Position numbers and translations under genes: made by a program
NCBI GenBank assembly: GCA_902537425.1
Contig: CACBBD010000002.1
Location: 82,557 to 146,556 of the forward strand
Reading direction: 5' to 3'
Length of the DNA stretch: 64,000 nucleotides
Origin: an uncultured SAR86 cluster bacterium
GTDB taxonomy: Bacteria; Pseudomonadota; Gammaproteobacteria; Magnimaribacterales; Magnimaribacteraceae
Part shown: piece by piece, positions 60,110-64,000 of the stretch
Numbering within the stretch: position 1 is the first letter of the stretch
How the letters are laid out: the number at the start of each line of letters is the position of its first letter
The notes under the pieces: generated by a model
Seen by the model: only the letters and a program-made list of their open reading frames with translations
Databases searched by the model: none
Told to the model about the DNA's origin: nothing

Positions 60110-62308
60110 ATGAAAAGCTATTTCAAAATAGCCCTAAAGGGTATTTTGCTGATAGTTTCACTTATCCTTGCTCTATACTTTGCTGTTTTTTTTGATTTTT
60201 TTGGTAAGCCCCAAGATCAGGGCCAAATTGAAGAATTTAATGCCCCATTCTTGAGTCCAATAGATAAAAAATTAAGCGAAAAAACAATCTTATTTGGCGA
60301 TTTACATGTTCATACGACCTATTCACTCGATGCTTTTATAGGGAATTTACCTATTCTAGAAGGAGAGGGAACTCATCCAGCTGCAGATGCATGCAACTAT
60401 GCAAGGTTTTGTGCAAATCTAGACTTCTTTTCTATAAATGATCATGCTGAATTTTTAACAAGAAGGGAGTGGACAGACACAATACAGTCTTTAAGAGACT
60501 GCTCAAGAGTATCTTATGAGTCAGATGAAAGTTCAATCGTTCCCTTTCTTGGTTGGGAATGGACTCAGACAAGCTTAGATATAGAGAAACATTATGGACA
60601 TAAGAACGTAATATTAAAATCTCTTCAAGAAAATATCCCTGATAGGCCTATTGGAGCACCTGACCATAAGTTTTTTAAGAGCATAGTAGATGCTCCAGCT
60701 TATACATTATTCGGAGCCATGCTTTATGACTATAAAAATATTTCTTATTATTTGAACTATAGGCAAAGACAGTTACTTATAAAGAGCCTTGAATATTGTG
60801 ACAATTCGACTCATGTAAAAGACCTTCCACTTGACTGTCTTGAGAGAGCAGAAAGACCGTCTGATTTATATAGAAAATTAGATGAGTGGGGTGCAGATTC
60901 TTTAGTTATTCCTCATGGGTCTGCTTGGGGAAATACTTCTCCGCCCATGGCAACATGGAAAAATCAATTAAATATCGCAGACCACAATCCTAGATATCAA
61001 AAATTGATAGAAGTTTTTTCAGGTCACGGAAATACAGAAGAATATCGATCTTGGGAAGCTTTCAAGATATTAGATGGAGAATATGTTTGTCCAGCCCCTA
61101 CAGAAAACTATGTTCCAGATTGTTTTCAGGCCGGTGAAATAATAAAAGAAAGATGCAGGATTTCAGCTGGAAGTGAAGAACTATGTAATCAAAGGGCAAA
61201 AGAGGCAAGAGATAACTTCACCAAAGCCAATCCTTATGGGCTTTTGACCATACCTAATCCAAAGCCAGAAGAGTGGTTAGACAGTGGTCAATGCATAGAT
61301 TGTTACTTACCAGCTTTTGACTATAGACCAAAATCATCAGTGCAATATGCATTAGCTTTAAGAAATTTCACTGAAGGAAAAACTGAACCTTATAGGTTTG
61401 GCTTTATTGGGTCTAGTGACAATCACTCTTCAAGACCTGGAACGGGTTATAAGGAAATTGATAGGATTAGAAATACTGACTCTAAGTATAAGTCATCGAA
61501 TCAAGTTATGAACCTGAATCAACTTTCCCAAGACTATGCCATCCCAAGATCACAAGAAATTAACTTGGAGCAAATGATTGATAGGATGAAACCAAGTCAA
61601 GGAGAAAGAATAGCTTCATTTCTTTACACAGGCGGATTGATAGCAAGTCATGTACTAGAAAAGAGTAGAGATTCTATATGGAATGCTTTAAATAATAGAG
61701 AAGTATATGCAACGAGCGGAGAAAGAATTTTATTATGGTTTGATGTGACTAACCACCCATCCGGAAAGTTAATGCCTATGGGCAGTGAGTTTTCTATGCA
61801 AGAAAATCCACAGTTCAAAGTAAGAGTATTAGGTTCTCAAAAACAGGCACCTGGGTGTAGTTCGGAGAATGAGATAACTAAAACTTACCTAGATAAACTG
61901 TGTAATGGAGAATGTTTCAATCCTACTGATGAGAGGAATAATATTTCCAGAATAGAAATTATAAGAATAAGACCCCAAACTTATCCTGACGAACCTATAG
62001 AAACTTTAATCGAAGATACTTGGAGGATTTTTGAATGCAAACCTTCACAAGAAGGTTGCGTAGTAGAGTTTGAAGATCCTAATTTTATAGATGCTAATAG
62101 AGAAGTCATCTACTATGTCAGAGCAATTCAAGAACCCTCGCTAGCAATTGGGGCGGCAAATTTAGCTTGCGAATTTGATGATGACGGTAAGTGTAAAGAA
62201 GTTAAACTTTGTGGAGATGCAAAAGGGCAGGGAGAGGGTGATTGTTTATCCGAAAATGAAGAGAGAGCTTGGTCATCTCCTATATTTATTAAATATTCTC
62301 AGAATTAG
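60110..62308 (+). CDS. DUF3604-family membrane-anchored PHP-like hydrolase
   Basis: A 732-residue protein with one N-terminal membrane segment (~6-29) and the rest likely outside the cytoplasm. Metal-binding motifs resemble PHP phosphoesterases: FGDLHVHTTYSLDAF (~63), FSINDHAEFLTRREW (~107), IPHGSAWGN (~267) and IGSSDNHSSRPGTGYKE (~437). Many paired cysteines (for example CNYARFC, CSRVS) suit an oxidising compartment. DUF3604 proteins are common in marine bacteria; substrate unknown. It overlaps convergent nusB by 20 nt. Confidence 0.85.
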   Translation: MKSYFKIALKGILLIVSLILALYFAVFFDFFGKPQDQGQIEEFNAPFLSPIDKKLSEKTILFGDLHVHTTYSLDAFIGNLPILEGEGTHPAADACNYARFCANLDFFSINDHAEFLTRREWTDTIQSLRDCSRVSYESDESSIVPFLGWEWTQTSLDIEKHYGHKNVILKSLQENIPDRPIGAPDHKFFKSIVDAPAYTLFGAMLYDYKNISYYLNYRQRQLLIKSLEYCDNSTHVKDLPLDCLERAERPSDLYRKLDEWGADSLVIPHGSAWGNTSPPMATWKNQLNIADHNPRYQKLIEVFSGHGNTEEYRSWEAFKILDGEYVCPAPTENYVPDCFQAGEIIKERCRISAGSEELCNQRAKEARDNFTKANPYGLLTIPNPKPEEWLDSGQCIDCYLPAFDYRPKSSVQYALALRNFTEGKTEPYRFGFIGSSDNHSSRPGTGYKEIDRIRNTDSKYKSSNQVMNLNQLSQDYAIPRSQEINLEQMIDRMKPSQGERIASFLYTGGLIASHVLEKSRDSIWNALNNREVYATSGERILLWFDVTNHPSGKLMPMGSEFSMQENPQFKVRVLGSQKQAPGCSSENEITKTYLDKLCNGECFNPTDERNNISRIEIIRIRPQTYPDEPIETLIEDTWRIFECKPSQEGCVVEFEDPNFIDANREVIYYVRAIQEPSLAIGAANLACEFDDDGKCKEVKLCGDAKGQGEGDCLSENEERAWSSPIFIKYSQN

Positions 62309-62696
62309 ATTTATACATCTTATCTAATATTGCATTTACATACTTATATCCATCTGCAGCGCCATACTTTTTGGCTAATCTTATGCTCTCTTTAATAATG
62401 ATCGGGGCATCTGTATTTGTGTATAACATCTCATAGGCAGCTAATCTCAAAGTATTCCGCTCTATTGGATCAAGTGAAGAAAGTTTTCTTTCCATAAAGG
62501 TTGATAGAGATTTGTCTATCTTCTCTTTAAATTTTATAACGCCTTCGAGGAGGTCCTTGTAATGCGGATATCTATTTTGAAGAGATAAATCTTTTAAGAG
62601 CTCATTAATATCTGAACCAGAGAGTTCAATTTCATAGAGACTTTGTATTACTTTATCTCTCGATCTTACGGGCGAAGTATCTTTTTTGGATTTCAT
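62289..62696 (-). CDS. nusB: Transcription antitermination factor NusB
   Basis: A 135-residue helical RNA-binding protein that joins NusE at boxA in rRNA antitermination. Recognised from RDKVIQSLYEIELSG and the C-terminal ESIRLAKKYGAADGYKYVNAILDKM. It is the third gene of ribB-ribH-nusB with 3-4 nt gaps. Confidence 0.93.
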   Translation of the reverse strand: MKSKKDTSPVRSRDKVIQSLYEIELSGSDINELLKDLSLQNRYPHYKDLLEGVIKFKEKIDKSLSTFMERKLSSLDPIERNTLRLAAYEMLYTNTDAPIIIKESIRLAKKYGAADGYKYVNAILDKMYKSNSENI

Positions 62697-62699
62697 GAA

Positions 62700-63164
62700 T
62701 CAAGACAATGAATCCACCATATTTAATGCAGTAAGAGCAAATTCTTTTCCCTTATTCATTTTGTTTGGGTTCGACCTTTCTTCAGCTTGCTCAATTGTAT
62801 TAGTAGTTAAGACTCCGCATATCACAGGAATGCGGGTTTTTAGCGAAACTTCCTGAAGACCTTCAAGACATGAACTTGATATAAAATCAAAATGAGGAGT
62901 GTCACCTCTTATAATTGCACCTAACGAAATAACTGACAATATACCATCTTTTTCAGCCATAAATTGAGTCGCCAATGGTAACTCAAATGCTCCTGGAACT
63001 TCTTTAAGGTATATATTTGCCTCATCTACGCCTTGGCTTATAAGTTCTTTTTTTGTTTCTTTTAATAAATCTTGAACGATAGAAGCATTCCATGAAGTGA
63101 ATACAATCCCGTACTGTCCTTGCTTAGCTTTTACCGATATATCTTTAATTCTAAGGCCTTTCAT
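62700..63164 (-). CDS. ribH: 6,7-dimethyl-8-ribityllumazine synthase
   Basis: Penultimate step of riboflavin synthesis. The 154-residue protein has the substrate-binding FTSWNASIV (~23), the VPGAFELPLA motif, the IRGDTPHFDFI loop with the catalytic His (~90) and the C-terminal GVLTTNTIEQAEER. Follows ribB by 4 nt. Confidence 0.95.
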   Translation of the reverse strand: MKGLRIKDISVKAKQGQYGIVFTSWNASIVQDLLKETKKELISQGVDEANIYLKEVPGAFELPLATQFMAEKDGILSVISLGAIIRGDTPHFDFISSSCLEGLQEVSLKTRIPVICGVLTTNTIEQAEERSNPNKMNKGKEFALTALNMVDSLS

Positions 63165-63168
63165 TATA

Positions 63169-64000
63169 TTAATTTATGAATTCAGTTATCTCTAAATCAA
63201 AGCCAGTGAGCGGGTATTTTAAGGAGGCGCCTAATAGTCTAATCTTAGTTACACCTAGATCTTTAAGTATCTGAGCTCCTACACCAATAATCCTGGTATC
63301 TGGACCGTCATTTTTTGTTTTGGTTTTTCTACCTTTTAGAAATGAAATATTAGATAGAAGTTCATCAGAGCTCTCTGTGTGAGATAAAAGAAGTATTACG
63401 CCTTTTCCTTCTTCATCAATTTTTTTCATTGCTTGAGAAAAAGACAATCTACTTCCAAATTTATTTATACCCATAATATCCTGAAGCGTATTATTCTGTT
63501 GAACTCTGACAAGTACTTCGTCAGTACTTTTTATTTTATTCTTTACTAAAGCGAGGTGTATATCTCCATTGATGGTATCTTCATAAGCATGTAAAGAAAA
63601 TTTACCATACTCAGACTCAATATCAGTTTTATCAACTATCTTAATACTCTTTTCGCTGATATTTCTATAATGAATGAGATCGGCGATTGTTCCAATTTTT
63701 AGGTTATGTTTTTTTGCAAATACCTCTAAATCAGCTCTCCTTGCCATGGTCCCATCATCATTCATAATCTCTACAATTACAGCAGATGGATCTAAACCCG
63801 CCATTTTAGCCAGATCTGTACCAGCTTCCGTGTGGCCAGCTCTGTTTAGGACGCCACCTTCCTGAGCTTTAATTGGAAAAACATGTCCAGGCTGGATAAT
63901 ATCATCGGCTTTAGCTTTTTTACTTACTGCAGCTTGTATTGTTGTTGCTCTATCTGCAGCTGATATACCGGTTGTTACACCTTCTGCAGCTTCAATAGAA
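63169..64000 (-). CDS. ribB: 3,4-dihydroxy-2-butanone 4-phosphate synthase with degenerate GTP-cyclohydrolase II-like domain (cut by window edge)
   Basis: The frame runs off the right end, so the N terminus is missing; the ATG at 63804 is internal. The C-terminal part of the DHBP synthase domain is clear (TGISAADRATTIQ, PGHVFPIKAQEGGVLNRAGH, EIMNDDGTMARRADLEVFAK). The following ~200 residues align in place with GTP cyclohydrolase II but lack its zinc-binding cysteines: the position corresponding to C-x10-C-x-C reads VRVQQNNTLQDIMGI. This is the RibBX arrangement of many proteobacteria, so a separate RibA should exist elsewhere. First of ribB-ribH-nusB. Confidence 0.9.
   Translation of the reverse strand, partial: SIEAAEGVTTGISAADRATTIQAAVSKKAKADDIIQPGHVFPIKAQEGGVLNRAGHTEAGTDLAKMAGLDPSAVIVEIMNDDGTMARRADLEVFAKKHNLKIGTIADLIHYRNISEKSIKIVDKTDIESEYGKFSLHAYEDTINGDIHLALVKNKIKSTDEVLVRVQQNNTLQDIMGINKFGSRLSFSQAMKKIDEEGKGVILLLSHTESSDELLSNISFLKGRKTKTKNDGPDTRIIGVGAQILKDLGVTKIRLLGASLKYPLTGFDLEITEFIN

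Overview
The window is chromosomal sequence from an AT-rich, tightly packed gammaproteobacterium. The organism type is inferred from gene content and order, not from a database match. Gene order matches Pseudomonas-type chromosomes in several blocks: erpA-anmK-M23 peptidase-tyrS-rRNA operon; mrcA / aroK-aroB-gltB-gltD; algC-argB-slmA; waaF-waaG-waaP; miaA-hflX-hflK-hflC-hisZ-purA; nusB-ribH-ribB. Against that backbone, genes usually found inside these blocks are missing (pilMNOPQ, damX, waaC, hfq), intergenic gaps are very short, and convergent genes overlap at their 3' ends. This looks like a streamlined marine lineage of the SAR86 type; the exact clade is not proven here. No mobile elements, CRISPR arrays, prophage genes or tRNA genes were seen.

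Layout. 1-6.9 kb: 3' part of PBP1B (mrcB), a small lipoprotein, argC, erpA, anmK, an M23 peptidase and tyrS. 6.9-12.05 kb: an rRNA operon (16S-23S-5S, no spacer tRNA) with promoter, processing stems and terminator. 12-23.9 kb: a type II pantothenate kinase, a VOC protein, a subtilisin-like surface lipoprotein, two tandem diiron ferritin-like oxygenases beside a CobS/CobT-like AAA+/vWA pair, cysE, a crotonase and tesB. 23.9-36.8 kb: gltDB, aroBK, PBP1A, slmA, argB, algC. 36.8-49.7 kb: ilvE and a large LPS-core/envelope region (waaF, waaG, a fused double LPS kinase, a GT4/methyltransferase/toroid/methyltransferase cassette, hldE, lpxL-like, hldD, waaA). 49.7-53.2 kb: nitrogen control, with a sigma-54-type promoter, glnK-amtB, a small HTH protein, a duplicated-domain lipoprotein and a second P-II gene. 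53.2-62.3 kb: miaA-hflX-hflK-hflC-hisZ-purA, a small secreted protein and a DUF3604 protein. 62.3-64 kb: nusB, ribH and a truncated ribB with a degenerate RibA-like domain.

How the genes work together. Much of the window builds the Gram-negative envelope: two bifunctional penicillin-binding proteins, murein recycling and hydrolysis, and an inner-core LPS pathway (HldE and HldD make ADP-heptose, WaaA adds Kdo, WaaF adds heptose, WaaG adds a hexose, and a WaaP-like kinase adds phosphate). The rest is core biosynthesis (arginine, glutamate, shikimate, cysteine, branched-chain amino acids, purine, riboflavin, CoA).

Two features stand out. First, the 16S rRNA carries many substitutions at normally near-invariant sites, and these are matched by compensating changes across at least five helices. 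They remove perfect matches to common PCR primers. Second, many genes have a -10-like hexamer ending only 6-10 nt before an ATG/GTG start with no Shine-Dalgarno, which predicts widespread leaderless transcripts; one symmetric -10 appears to serve both aroK and mrcA. The best candidate for an undescribed system is the co-directional cobS-cobT-diiron-diiron cluster, with the GT4/methyltransferase/toroid cassette as runner-up.
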